Assembly (NCBI GenBank): GCA_025450635.1
Contig: JANWHA010000059.1
Coordinates: 1-44,445 of the forward strand
DNA length: 44,445 nt
Direction of reading: 5' to 3'
Source of the DNA: Croceibacterium sp.
GTDB lineage: Bacteria; Pseudomonadota; Alphaproteobacteria; Sphingomonadales; Sphingomonadaceae
A model generated the notes under the pieces. The model was not told the DNA's origin and did not search any database. It saw nothing but the letters and a program-made list of their open reading frames with translations. Position numbers and translations under genes: made by a program. Below, in pieces: positions 1-8,994 of this stretch (the first letter of the stretch is position 1; every line of letters begins with the position of its first letter).

Positions 1-60
1 CCGACCCCTCTCCCTCCGCGCCTGCGGCGCTCCTCCCTCTCCCGCAAGGGGAGAGGGGCT
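1..60. repeat. GC-rich intergenic hairpin repeat upstream of tsaE
   Basis: CCCTCTCCC (35-43) and GGGAGAGGG (49-57) form a 9-bp perfect stem around a 5-base loop. A second CCCCTCTCCC copy (5-14) could pair with the same right arm. Pyrimidine-rich blocks with 'CCCGCAAGGGGAGAGGGG' ends are a common dispersed intergenic repeat in sphingomonads (recalled, not searched). The left part may continue outside the window. It could terminate transcription arriving from the left. Confidence 0.55.
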
Positions 61-82
61 CGATGCAGCGAGTATCGGCGTT

Positions 83-517
83 GTGTTGATCGAACTGCCC
101 GATCTCGCGGCGATGGATGCGTTCGGCACGCGGATCGCCGCTCAATTGCGCTTTGGCGACGTCGTCGCGCTCTCCGGACCGCTCGGCAGCGGCAAGACCA
201 CGCTCGCGCGGGCGATCATTTCGGCGCTCGGTCATAATGGCGAAGTGCCGTCCCCGACCTTCACGCTCGTCGAGGCCTACGATCTCGACCCGCCCGTGGT
301 GCACGCCGATTTCTACCGCCTCGACAGTCCGAAAGAGGCGGAGGAGATCGGTCTCGACGATTACCGGGAAGGCGCCGCGCTGATCGCCGAGTGGCCCGAA
401 CGGGCCGGCGGCTTCGCCCACGAGGCGGCTTGTCTTTCGATCGCGCTCGAAATTGCGGGCAGCGGGCGCAAGGCGATTGTCGAAGGCGGCCGGGATTGGC
501 ATGGCCGGATGCCATGA
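83..517 (+). CDS. tsaE: tRNA threonylcarbamoyladenosine biosynthesis ATPase TsaE
   Basis: TsaE is the small cytoplasmic ATPase that works with TsaB and TsaD to make N6-threonylcarbamoyladenosine at position 37 of ANN-decoding tRNAs. The 144-residue protein has the P-loop GPLGSGKTTLARAI near residues 32-45, the conserved SPTFTLVEAY segment and the VVHADFYRLD segment, all in the usual TsaE order and at the usual length. The start is a GTG giving MLIELPD. The stop overlaps the start of the next gene by four bases (ATGA), which suggests translational coupling to amgK. The gene directly follows a hairpin repeat. Family assignment is secure. Confidence 0.93.
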   Translation: MLIELPDLAAMDAFGTRIAAQLRFGDVVALSGPLGSGKTTLARAIISALGHNGEVPSPTFTLVEAYDLDPPVVHADFYRLDSPKEAEEIGLDDYREGAALIAEWPERAGGFAHEAACLSIALEIAGSGRKAIVEGGRDWHGRMP

Positions 518-1491
518 ATGATCAATTGCCCGACGGGCTGGACGATTTTCTGCAGAAGGCCGGATGGGGCGCCGCCGAGGTCGAACCGCTCCTCGGCGAT
601 GCCAGCTTCCGGCGCTATTTCCGGGTCCGCAGCGGCGAGCGGAGCGCGATGCTGATGGACGCGCCGCCGCCGCATGAGGACCCAGGGCCGTTCCTCGAGG
701 TCGGCGCCTGGCTCGCCGCCAACGGCCACCGGGCGCCGGCCATCCACGCCGACGATCGCGCGCGCGGCCTGGTGCTGATCGAGGATTTCGGCGCCGATCG
801 CATGCGCGACTGGCTCGACGACAACGCGCACGCGGAGAACGAGACCTACGGCGCGGCGATCGACGCGCTGGTCCGCCTGCACGCCTCGCCCCCGGGCCCG
901 TTTCCGCCGTACGACATGGAGGTCTACCAGCGCGAGGCCGGGCTGTTCACCGAATGGTACTGCCCGGCGATGAAGCTCGCCGTCGACGCGGAAGGATACC
1001 GCAAGGCGTGGGACGAGGTGCTGACGCCCATGCTCCCGCGCCAGAACCCTGGCGTCACCGTCCTGCGCGACTACCACGCCGAAAACATCATGCTGCTGGA
1101 AGGCGGCGCGCAGGGGCTCATCGACTTCCAGGACGCGCTGGTCGGGCATCCGGCCTACGACCTCGTGTCGCTGCTGCAGGACGCCCGGCGCGATGTGGAC
1201 CCCGAGCTCGAGCGGGCGATGCTCGATCGCTACCTCGCGCAAGTGGAAGCCGGCGAGCACTTCGAAGCCGACTACGCCCGTCTCGGCGCGCAGCGGAACG
1301 CCAAGATCGTCGGCATCTTCAGCCGCCTGTGGAAGCGCGACCACAAGCCGCGCTACCTCGCCTTCATCCCGCGCGTGTGGGACGCAATGGAGCGCGACCT
1401 GAAGCATCCGGCGCTAGCTCCCGTGGCCGAGTGGTTCGGGCGGAACATCCCGCAGGAAATCCGCGACACGGGCGGCGGAGAGATTCAGTGA
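514..1491 (+). CDS. amgK: Anomeric MurNAc/GlcNAc kinase AmgK (aminoglycoside phosphotransferase fold)
   Basis: AmgK phosphorylates the anomeric carbon of N-acetylmuramate and N-acetylglucosamine released during cell-wall turnover. The product feeds MurU and bypasses de novo UDP-MurNAc synthesis, the step blocked by fosfomycin. The 325-residue protein has an N-terminal GDASFRRYFRV segment, a catalytic-loop motif LRDYHAENIM and a metal-binding IDFQDA motif, typical of the APH kinase fold. The ORF track begins 41 codons earlier at 391. I chose ATG 514 because it overlaps the tsaE stop as ATGA and because family homology begins there. It ends in a 4-base GTGA overlap with murU. The adjacency to murU supports AmgK over a generic phosphotransferase. 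Confidence 0.88.
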   Translation: MNDQLPDGLDDFLQKAGWGAAEVEPLLGDASFRRYFRVRSGERSAMLMDAPPPHEDPGPFLEVGAWLAANGHRAPAIHADDRARGLVLIEDFGADRMRDWLDDNAHAENETYGAAIDALVRLHASPPGPFPPYDMEVYQREAGLFTEWYCPAMKLAVDAEGYRKAWDEVLTPMLPRQNPGVTVLRDYHAENIMLLEGGAQGLIDFQDALVGHPAYDLVSLLQDARRDVDPELERAMLDRYLAQVEAGEHFEADYARLGAQRNAKIVGIFSRLWKRDHKPRYLAFIPRVWDAMERDLKHPALAPVAEWFGRNIPQEIRDTGGGEIQ

Positions 1492-2204
1492 CCGAACTCG
1501 CTTCCGACACCGCGATGGTCCTCGCCGCCGGGCTGGGCAAGCGGATGCGGCCGCTGACCGCCTCGCGGGCCAAGCCGATGGTGCGGGTGGCCGGCAAGCC
1601 GCTGATCGATCATGTGCTCGACAAGCTGGCGGAGGCGGGTATCGCCAAGGCCGTCGTCAACGTCCATTACCTGGCCGATGCGCTCGAAGCGCACGTGACC
1701 GCGCGCGCGTCGCCGAGGGTGACCATCTCGGATGAGCGCGAGCAATTGCTCGAGACCGGCGGAGGGATGGTCAAGGCCGCTGCGCTGCTCCCCGACCCGT
1801 TCTTCGAGGTCAACAGCGACAATATCTGGCTCGACGGCCCGAAGAGCGCATTCCGGGAATTGTCGGACGTCTGGCAGCCCGATCGAATGGACGCGCTGCT
1901 GCTCGTGGTGCCCCATAGTCGGGCGCACAACTTCGCCGGCGGCGGCGATTTCTCCATGAGCGCCGGCGGCGGCCTCAGCCGTCCCAAGCCGGGCCGGGTT
2001 GCGCCCTTCATCTGGACCGGCATCCAGCTGGTTTCGAAACGTCTTCTGCGCGAGGCGCCCGAGGGTCCGTTCTCGACCAACCTCCTGTGGAACCGGGCGA
2101 TCGAAGAGGGCCGGCTCTACGGGGTGGCGTTCAGCGGGCAATGGTTCGAAGTCGGCACGCCCGCCGCCATCGCGCCGACCGAAGCGGCGCTGAAGGAGAG
2201 CTGA
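1488..2204 (+). CDS. murU: MurNAc-1-phosphate uridylyltransferase MurU
   Basis: MurU converts MurNAc-1-phosphate and UTP to UDP-MurNAc, the second step of anomeric peptidoglycan sugar recycling. The 238-residue product is a sugar-phosphate nucleotidyltransferase: the N-terminus carries MVLAAGLGKRMRPLT (the GXGTRMRPLT-type nucleotide loop), followed by KPMVRVAGKPLIDHVLDKL, and FFEVNSDNIW holds the metal-binding Asp. I chose GTG 1488 because it overlaps the amgK stop (GTGA). The longer ORF reported from 954 runs through amgK in another frame and is a shadow before this point. It is followed closely by addB, nine bases from stop to ATG. Confidence 0.9.
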   Translation: MTELASDTAMVLAAGLGKRMRPLTASRAKPMVRVAGKPLIDHVLDKLAEAGIAKAVVNVHYLADALEAHVTARASPRVTISDEREQLLETGGGMVKAAALLPDPFFEVNSDNIWLDGPKSAFRELSDVWQPDRMDALLLVVPHSRAHNFAGGGDFSMSAGGGLSRPKPGRVAPFIWTGIQLVSKRLLREAPEGPFSTNLLWNRAIEEGRLYGVAFSGQWFEVGTPAAIAPTEAALKES

Positions 2205-2212
2205 GGCGAGCG

Positions 2213-5167
2213 ATGGAGCGGAAGGGACCGCAAGTCTATTCGATCGCCGCGCACCGGGGCTTTGCCGATGCCTTGGTGGCCGGGTTGCTCCCGCGCTATT
2301 CCGATCTCGAAGTCGGCCTTGCCCGCCTGACCTTGCTGCTGCCGAGCACGCGCGCGGTGCGGACGGTGAGCGAAGCATTCATCCGGCTTAGCGGAGCGGG
2401 ACTCCTGATGCCGCGGATGGCAGTGGTCGGCGACCTCGATCTCGACGAGACGCTCGGCGCGCTGCTCGATCCGCTCGGCGCCGGCGCGGCGATTCCGCCG
2501 GCTGCGGACCCCACGCGGCGGCTGTTCAAGCTGGCGGAATTCGTCGGCCTGGAAATGGCCGACCGCGAGAGCGGAGCGCCCCGCGGCGCCGCGCAAATCC
2601 GGCTCGCGCGGCAAATCGCCATGGCGATCGATCGCCTGCTGGTCGAAAATATCGATCCGGAAGCGCTGTGGCAGGAGCGGGTGCTGCAAGTGCTGGCCGA
2701 CCTTTCGCGGCACTGGCTCGACAACACCCGCTTGTTCGCCCGCGTCCACGCGCGCTGGCGCGACAACCTGCGCGCGCGGGGCGAGATCGACGCCGCGGCG
2801 CGGCGCAACCGGCTGTTCGCGCGGGCGGCGGAAAGATGGCGCGCCGAGCCTCCGGCGACGCCGATCGTCGCCGCTGGCGTGACGAGCGCGGCGCCGGCGC
2901 TGGCGGAGCTGCTGCGCGTCGTGTCGGAGCTCCCGGAAGGGGCGGTGATCCTGCCCGACCTCGACCTGTCGATGCCGGACGCGGTGTGGGACGAGCTCGG
3001 CCATGCGGGTGCGCCCGACGCCGATCCGCCGCTGGCGCGCGGCGATGCCGTGACGCATCCCCAGTACCACCTGAAGCTGCTGCTCAATCGCATGGGCGTG
3101 GCGCGCGGCGAGGTGCAGCCGTGGCATCGCGCCGGGCTTGGCAAGGGGCCGCCCGAGCGTAGCCACGCGATCTCCAACCTGTTCCTGCCGCCCGAGGCGA
3201 GCAAGGCGTGGGTGAGCCTGCCGGCGGACAAGCGGCGGCTTTCCGGCGTGCGGTTGCTGGAAACCGCCAATCCCGAGGAGGAAGCGCAGGCGATTGCGCT
3301 GCTGGTGCGGGAGGCGCTGGCCGAGCCGGAGAAGCGCATCGCGGTGGTGACGCCCGACCGCGGCCTCGCCCGCCGTGTGGTGCAGCACTTGCGGCGCTGG
3401 CACATCGAGGCGGACGATTCCGCCGGTCGCCCGCTGTCACAGACCACCGCCGGGCGGCTGTTCCTGCTGCTCGCCGAAGTGGCCGCCGAGCAGGCCGCCC
3501 CGGTGCCGCTGGTGGCGCTGCTTAAACATCCGCTGGTGCGCATGGGTGAGGGCCGGGCGGATTGGCTCGACAATGCCCGCGCGTTCGAGCTGGCGCTGCG
3601 CGGACCGCGTCCCGCGCCCGGGCTGGAGTCCCTCCGCAAGGACGCGGATGCAGCTCGCACGGGTGCCTGGTGGAGCGAAGTCGAAGCGATCCTCGCGCCG
3701 CTGCTGGCCGAAGGCTCGCAACGGCTGGCGGACTTGTTGGACACGCTCGTTACCGCCGGAGAAGCGCTGTGCGGCACCGCCCTGTGGGCGCGCGAGGATG
3801 GCCGCGCGCTGTCCATGCTGGTTGAGGACTTGCGGCTCCACGCGCGCGAAACCGGCTTCGTCATCGACCCGGCCGAGCTGCCCGCCGCCTTGCGCGAGGC
3901 GATGGATCAGGTCGCCGTGCGCCCGCCCTACGGCGGGCATCCGCGGGTGGCGATCTACGGCTTGCTCGAAGCGCGCATGACGCGGGCCGACCTGGTGATC
4001 TGCGCCGGGCTGAACGAGGGCACCTGGCCGGCCACGCCCTCGCTCGACCCGCTGCTCGCCCCGCCGGTGCTGCGCGCGCTGGGGGTGCCGGGGGCGGATT
4101 TCCGCATCGGGCTATCCGCGCACGACCTTGCCGGGCTTCTCGGAGCGCCCGAAGTGGTGCTGAGCCGCTCGGAGCGCGACGTGCAGGGACCGGCGATCCC
4201 CTCGCGCTTCCTGCTGCGGGTCAAGGCGCTGCTCGGGCGCGATCTCGGCAAGGGGCATGAGGATCGCGAAACCGTGGCGTTGGCCCGCGCGCTCGACGAT
4301 GGCGAGCCGGCGCCGCTCTATCCGCAGCCCCAGCCGCGGCCGAGCGCCGAGCAGCGGCTCGTCCGCGTCAGCGTGACCGGGCTCGATCGCCTGCGTTCCG
4401 ACCCGTACCAGTTCTACGCCTCGGAAATCCTCCAGTTGCGCGATCTCGATTCGCTCGACGCCGAGCCGACCCCTCAGTGGCGCGGCATCGCGGCGCACAA
4501 GGTGCTCGAAACCTGGCACAAGACTGGGCGGCCGATGCTCGAGATCGCCGACGAGGTGCTCGCCGAAATGAACCACCACCCGCTGACGCGCGCGCTGTGG
4601 CGGCCGCGGCTGATCAAGGCGCTCGAATGGGCCGAGGCCGAGATCGCCGCCAATCCCGAGCGGATGCCGACGCTGATCGAGCAGAAGGGCGAGTGGCTTT
4701 ACCGCGGCGTGACCATTCGGGGGAAGGCCGACCGCATCGACAAGCTGGCCGACGGAACTCTGGCGGTGGTCGATTACAAGACCGGCATGCCGCCCAGCGG
4801 GCGGCAAGTGGCCGAAGGCTATGCGCTACAGCTCGGCACGACCGGGCTGATGCTTCTGAACAGCGCCTTCAAGGGCCTGCAGGGCACGGCGACGGTGTTC
4901 GAATACTGGTCGCTGGCGAAATCGAGCAAGAGCGACACGGGCTTCGGCTACATCTCCACGCCGATCCTCACCGGCAACAGGCGGAGCGGCATTTCGCTCG
5001 AGGACTTCCTGCCGGAAGCGCAGCGCTATCTCGATGACGCGCTCGACCGCTGGATTCTCGGCGAGGAGCCGTTCACCGCGCGGCTCAATCCCAATGTCGC
5101 CGGCTACGACACTTTCGACCAGCTGATGCGGCTCGACGAGTGGCAAGGGCGGGGCGGGCCGGCATGA
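2213..5167 (+). CDS. addB: AddB subunit of the AddAB helicase-nuclease
   Basis: AddB pairs with AddA to process DNA double-strand ends and load RecA, the alphaproteobacterial counterpart of RecBCD. The 984-residue protein begins near a GAGGCGAG stretch that can act as ribosome binding site. Its N-terminal half has a degenerate helicase-like domain (LLLPSTRAVRTVSEAF). The C-terminal RecB-type nuclease domain carries GKADRIDKLADG and VVDYKTG near residue 852. The iron-sulphur cysteines of Bacillus AddB are absent: the position of CPYRFY reads DPYQFY, and the C-terminus has no cysteine cluster. The ORF-track start at 2087 lies inside murU and is rejected. It overlaps addA by four bases. Confidence 0.9.
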   Translation: MERKGPQVYSIAAHRGFADALVAGLLPRYSDLEVGLARLTLLLPSTRAVRTVSEAFIRLSGAGLLMPRMAVVGDLDLDETLGALLDPLGAGAAIPPAADPTRRLFKLAEFVGLEMADRESGAPRGAAQIRLARQIAMAIDRLLVENIDPEALWQERVLQVLADLSRHWLDNTRLFARVHARWRDNLRARGEIDAAARRNRLFARAAERWRAEPPATPIVAAGVTSAAPALAELLRVVSELPEGAVILPDLDLSMPDAVWDELGHAGAPDADPPLARGDAVTHPQYHLKLLLNRMGVARGEVQPWHRAGLGKGPPERSHAISNLFLPPEASKAWVSLPADKRRLSGVRLLETANPEEEAQAIALLVREALAEPEKRIAVVTPDRGLARRVVQHLRRWHIEADDSAGRPLSQTTAGRLFLLLAEVAAEQAAPVPLVALLKHPLVRMGEGRADWLDNARAFELALRGPRPAPGLESLRKDADAARTGAWWSEVEAILAPLLAEGSQRLADLLDTLVTAGEALCGTALWAREDGRALSMLVEDLRLHARETGFVIDPAELPAALREAMDQVAVRPPYGGHPRVAIYGLLEARMTRADLVICAGLNEGTWPATPSLDPLLAPPVLRALGVPGADFRIGLSAHDLAGLLGAPEVVLSRSERDVQGPAIPSRFLLRVKALLGRDLGKGHEDRETVALARALDDGEPAPLYPQPQPRPSAEQRLVRVSVTGLDRLRSDPYQFYASEILQLRDLDSLDAEPTPQWRGIAAHKVLETWHKTGRPMLEIADEVLAEMNHHPLTRALWRPRLIKALEWAEAEIAANPERMPTLIEQKGEWLYRGVTIRGKADRIDKLADGTLAVVDYKTGMPPSGRQVAEGYALQLGTTGLMLLNSAFKGLQGTATVFEYWSLAKSSKSDTGFGYISTPILTGNRRSGISLEDFLPEAQRYLDDALDRWILGEEPFTARLNPNVAGYDTFDQLMRLDEWQGRGGPA

Positions 5168-8100
5168 GCGGCGAGGTCCACCGGCTCGAAGGCGAGCAGG
5201 CGCAGGCGGTCGATCCGCGCGACAGCGTGTGGTTGTCGGCCTCGGCGGGGACGGGGAAGACGCAAGTGCTGTCGGCGCGCGTCTTGCGGTTGCTTTTGCG
5301 GCCCGACGTGGCGCCCGAGCAGATCCTGTGCCTCACCTTCACCAAGGCCGGGGCGGCGGAGATGGCGACCCGCGTCAACGAGGTGCTGGCGAGCTGGGTG
5401 CGGCTGCCCGACACCGAGCTGGCGAAGGACCTCGCCAATATTCACGAGAAGGGCGACCCGGAGACCGTCGCCCGCGCCCGCGCGCTGTTCACCCGCGTGC
5501 TCGATTGCCCCGGGGGGGGCTTGCGGATCGATACGATCCACGCCTTCGCGCAATGGCTGCTCGCGGCGTTCCCGGAAGAAGCGGGCCTGATCCCCGGCAG
5601 CAAGCCGATGGAGGATCGCGACCGCGAATTGCTCGCCCACCGCATCCTCGCCGACTTGCTGGTCGAATGGGAGGAGCGCGGCGAAACCTCGCTGCTCGAA
5701 GCCGTCGCCATGCTCAGCGTGCGCTGGGGCCCGGACGGCGCGCGCAAGTGGCTGATGCGCTGCGCCGAGGCGCGCGAGATGTGGTTCGGCCCGGGAAGCT
5801 GGCAGGAGCCGCTCGACGACCGCGTGCGTGGGCTGATCGGACTCGACCTCGATGCCGGGCCGGACAGCCTGGCCCGTTTATGCGACGACGACGTGTTCGA
5901 CTGCGCCGCGCTCAAGCGCTGCCTGGAGATCAACCGCGCCTGGGGCACGCCGTCGGCTGGGAAGTGCATCGAAGCGCTCGAGGCCTGGCTGGTCGGGGAT
6001 GGCCCGGCGCGGGTGAACGGCTGCGGCGACGTGACCAAGCTCCTGTTCACCCAGAAGGGCGAGCCGAAATGGCTCAAGAACCTCGAAAAGCTCGACGCGA
6101 ACTATGCCGGCATGGCCGAGCGCGTGCGCCGATCGCTCGAAGCCATCCGCGAGCATGTCGCGCTGCTCGCGCTGGCCGACATGCTGGTGCCGGCGCTGAC
6201 CGTCGGCCGGCGCTTCGCGCTGGCGTGGGACGAGGCCAAGGCGCGCGAGGGGTTGATCGATTTCGACGACCAGATCCGCCGGGCGGCCGCGCTGCTGCAA
6301 CGCTCGGAGATGGCCGAGTGGATCAGGTACAAGCTCGACCGCCAGTTCGACCATATCCTGATCGACGAGGCGCAGGACACCAATGCCGCGCAATGGTCGA
6401 TCATCTACGCGCTGACCGAGGAGTTCTTCGCCGGCGCCGGCCAGCGCGACAACAAGCTGCGCACGGTGTTCGCGGTCGGCGACTACAAGCAGGCGATCTT
6501 CCGCTTCCAGGGGACCAGTCCTGAGTACTTCGAGGCGGCACAGCGGCGGTTTTCGGATGCCATGAAAGGGGTGGCCGCAAACAACCCTGAGGCTCGCGAA
6601 CTGCAGCCCCTAGGCCTCGGCCGCTCCTACCGCACAGCGAAGCCGATCCTCGAATTTGTGGACGAAGCGATCGAAACGCTCGGCTACGAGTCCTTCGGGC
6701 TTCCCAAGCGCCCGGAGCCCCACGTCGGCGAGGTTCGACCCGGAATCGTCGGCCTGTGGCATCCCGTCGGCGGGGGAGACGAGGACGAAGACGACGAACG
6801 CGAGGCGCCCGATACCTGGCTGCCGGGTCCCGAGCGCGAGATGGCCGATCGGATCGCCGCACAGGTGAAGTCCTGGCTGTGGGAAGGCTTTCCCCTGGTG
6901 AAGGGCAAGCACCGCCATGCCGGCCCCGGCGACATCATGGTGCTGGTGCGCAAGCGGCGCGAGCTGGCCGGGTTGATCGTCGCCCGGCTGCACGCGGCGG
7001 GCGTGCCGGTCGCGGGCGTCGATCGGCTGCGGCTCGGCGCGCCGCTGGCGGTGAAGGACCTGATGGCCGCGCTGCGCTTTGCCGCGCAGCCGCTCGACGA
7101 CCTGAGCCTCGCGTGCCTGTTGGTCTCGCCGCTGAGCGGCTGGACGCAGGAGCAACTGCTCGAGTTCGGTTATCGCCCCGCCCGGATGCCGCTGTGGGAG
7201 CACTTGCGGCACGGCGCCGCGCCCGAGGCGATGCGGGTCGCCGACGAGCTGCGCCAGCTTCTCGCCCGCGCCGATTTCGAGCCGCCGCAGGCGTTGCTGC
7301 ACTGGCTGCTGGTCGGCCCGTGGCAGGGCCGGCGCAAACTGGTCTCGCGGTTAGGGCGCGAGGCCAATGACCCGATCGACGAGCTGCTCAACGCCGCGCT
7401 CGCCTACGCCGGAACTTACACGCCGAGCCTGCAGGGCTTCATCCAGTGGTTCGACGCCGGCGAGGGCGAGTTGAAGCGCGAGGCCGGCGCCGGCGAAGGG
7501 CTGGTGCGGGTGATGACGGTGCACGGCTCGAAGGGCCTGCAGGCGCCGATCGTGATCCTCGCCGACGCCACCGGCAACCCGGACCGCTCGCCGACGCGCG
7601 GGCTGACGCTGGCCGAGGAGCTGCCGGGCGGCGGCGGGCGCACGGTGCCGCTGCCCGACCTGACCAAGGACGAGAAAGTCGGCCGCATCGCCGCCGCGGA
7701 ACTCGAAGCCGCGGCGGCGGAGCGGCAGGAGCACTGGCGGCTGCTCTACGTTGCCATGACTCGCGCGGAAGAGGCGCTGTTCGTCGGCGGGGCGCTGCTC
7801 GGCGGCGAGAAGGAGCCGGCGCCGGACAGCTGGTATGCGCGGCTGAGGCCCTTGTTCGGCGAGGAGCCGCTGGCCGATGACATCTGGGGCGCGCGGCATG
7901 TGCGCGGGGAACGCGCGGCGGTGATTATGTCCGCGGCGGAAACCAACGAGTCTGCCCGGCCGATGCTGCCCGATTGGGCCGCCACCCCTATCGGCCCCGA
8001 GCCGCGCCCGCCGCGGCCGTTGGCGCCGTCTTCGGCGGGGCAGGATGAGAGCGCCGAGCCGCCGTTCCCGCCCGGGGCCGACACCTTCGCCGCGCGCCGG

Positions 8101-8613
8101 GGCCTGCTGATCCACAAGCTGCTCGAACGTCTGCCGGAACTGGCCGAAAGCGAGCGTGAGGGCAGGGCGCGCGAGTGGCTTGCCCTGCAGGCGGCCGATG
8201 TCGCCGACGATCAACGCGAGGCCATGCTCGCGTCGGCGCTGGCGGTGCTGCGCAAACCCGGCTGGCAGGCGATCTTCTCGCCCGCCGCGCTGGCGGAGGT
8301 GCCGCTCGCGGCCACCGTCGGTGGTCAGGTCATCGCCGGCACGGCCGACCGCCTGCTGGTCGAGCGCGAGCGGGTGCTGGTGGTCGATTTCAAGACCGCG
8401 CGGCGCCCTCCGGCCGGGCTTGACGAGGTGCCGTTGACGACGCTGCGACAGATGGCCGCTTACTCTGCGGCGCTCGAGGCGATCTATCCCGGCCGCGCGA
8501 TCGAAGCAGCCGTGCTCTACACCCAGACACCGCTGCTCGTGCCGATCCCGGCGGCGCTGCTCGCCGAGCACAAGGCGGCGTTGAGGGCGGATGAGGAAAG
8601 CTTTTCCGGGTGA
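5164..8613 (+). CDS. addA: AddA subunit of the AddAB helicase-nuclease
   Basis: AddA is the superfamily 1A (UvrD/RecB-like) 3'-5' helicase and nuclease of the AddAB end-resection complex. The 1149-residue protein shows a Walker A segment SASAGTGKTQVLSARV near residues 23-38, LTFTKAGAAEM (motif Ia), LIDEAQDTNAAQW near residue 399 (Walker B), GDYKQAIFRFQG (motif III), VMTVHGSKGLQAPIV and LLYVAMTRAEE (motifs V/VI). The C-terminal nuclease has GTADRLL and VVDFKTAR near residue 1073. I chose ATG 5164, which overlaps the addB stop as ATGA. The track start at 5140 is an upstream GTG within addB. Confidence 0.94.
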   Translation: MSGEVHRLEGEQAQAVDPRDSVWLSASAGTGKTQVLSARVLRLLLRPDVAPEQILCLTFTKAGAAEMATRVNEVLASWVRLPDTELAKDLANIHEKGDPETVARARALFTRVLDCPGGGLRIDTIHAFAQWLLAAFPEEAGLIPGSKPMEDRDRELLAHRILADLLVEWEERGETSLLEAVAMLSVRWGPDGARKWLMRCAEAREMWFGPGSWQEPLDDRVRGLIGLDLDAGPDSLARLCDDDVFDCAALKRCLEINRAWGTPSAGKCIEALEAWLVGDGPARVNGCGDVTKLLFTQKGEPKWLKNLEKLDANYAGMAERVRRSLEAIREHVALLALADMLVPALTVGRRFALAWDEAKAREGLIDFDDQIRRAAALLQRSEMAEWIRYKLDRQFDHILIDEAQDTNAAQWSIIYALTEEFFAGAGQRDNKLRTVFAVGDYKQAIFRFQGTSPEYFEAAQRRFSDAMKGVAANNPEARELQPLGLGRSYRTAKPILEFVDEAIETLGYESFGLPKRPEPHVGEVRPGIVGLWHPVGGGDEDEDDEREAPDTWLPGPEREMADRIAAQVKSWLWEGFPLVKGKHRHAGPGDIMVLVRKRRELAGLIVARLHAAGVPVAGVDRLRLGAPLAVKDLMAALRFAAQPLDDLSLACLLVSPLSGWTQEQLLEFGYRPARMPLWEHLRHGAAPEAMRVADELRQLLARADFEPPQALLHWLLVGPWQGRRKLVSRLGREANDPIDELLNAALAYAGTYTPSLQGFIQWFDAGEGELKREAGAGEGLVRVMTVHGSKGLQAPIVILADATGNPDRSPTRGLTLAEELPGGGGRTVPLPDLTKDEKVGRIAAAELEAAAAERQEHWRLLYVAMTRAEEALFVGGALLGGEKEPAPDSWYARLRPLFGEEPLADDIWGARHVRGERAAVIMSAAETNESARPMLPDWAATPIGPEPRPPRPLAPSSAGQDESAEPPFPPGADTFAARRGLLIHKLLERLPELAESEREGRAREWLALQAADVADDQREAMLASALAVLRKPGWQAIFSPAALAEVPLAATVGGQVIAGTADRLLVERERVLVVDFKTARRPPAGLDEVPLTTLRQMAAYSAALEAIYPGRAIEAAVLYTQTPLLVPIPAALLAEHKAALRADEESFSG

Positions 8614-8617
8614 GCCG

Positions 8618-8645
8618 TTGCAACGGCAGGCACCGGCCCTAGATT
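8618..8645 (+). promoter_or_regulatory. Candidate sigma-70-type promoter of trxA
   Basis: TTGCAA (8618-8623), a 16-base spacer and TAGATT (8640-8645) lie just after the addA stop and 24 bases before the trxA ATG. The same TTGCAA hexamer with 17-base spacing precedes tRNA-Asn and nadK in this window. It would let trxA be transcribed independently of addA. Each hexamer matches the standard consensus at about four of six positions, so this is a prediction. Confidence 0.4.
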
Positions 8646-8669
8646 GGCGGAAATAGCAGGAGCCACACG

Positions 8670-8990
8670 ATGCCCACCAAAGCCGTCACCGATGCCAGCT
8701 TCCAGGCCGACGTACTCGATTCGTCTACCCCGGTGCTGGTCGATTTCTGGGCCGACTGGTGCGGGCCGTGCAAGATGATCGCCCCGGCGCTCGAAGAGAT
8801 TGCCGAGGAGCTCGGCGACAAGGTCACCATCGCCAAGATGGACATCATGGAAAACCCCGAGGTGCCGGGCAAGATCGGCGTCCAGTCGATCCCGCTGATG
8901 GTGCTGTTCAAGGACGGCAAGCCGGTCGCGCACAAGCTCGGCGCCGCGCCGAAGAGCCAGCTTAAGGGCTGGCTGGAGAGCGTGATTTAG
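8670..8990 (+). CDS. trxA: Thioredoxin
   Basis: A cytoplasmic disulfide reductase, reduced by thioredoxin reductase, that supplies electrons to ribonucleotide reductase, methionine sulfoxide reductases and others. At 106 residues it is the standard one-domain length. It carries the active site WADWCGPCKMIAP with the CGPC cysteines near residues 30-33, and the cis-proline loop SIPLMVLFKDG. An AGGAG ribosome binding site lies about eight bases before the ATG. A candidate promoter separates it from addA, and a hairpin-ended repeat follows the stop immediately. Confidence 0.95.
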   Translation: MPTKAVTDASFQADVLDSSTPVLVDFWADWCGPCKMIAPALEEIAEELGDKVTIAKMDIMENPEVPGKIGVQSIPLMVLFKDGKPVAHKLGAAPKSQLKGWLESVI

Positions 8991-8994
8991 CATC

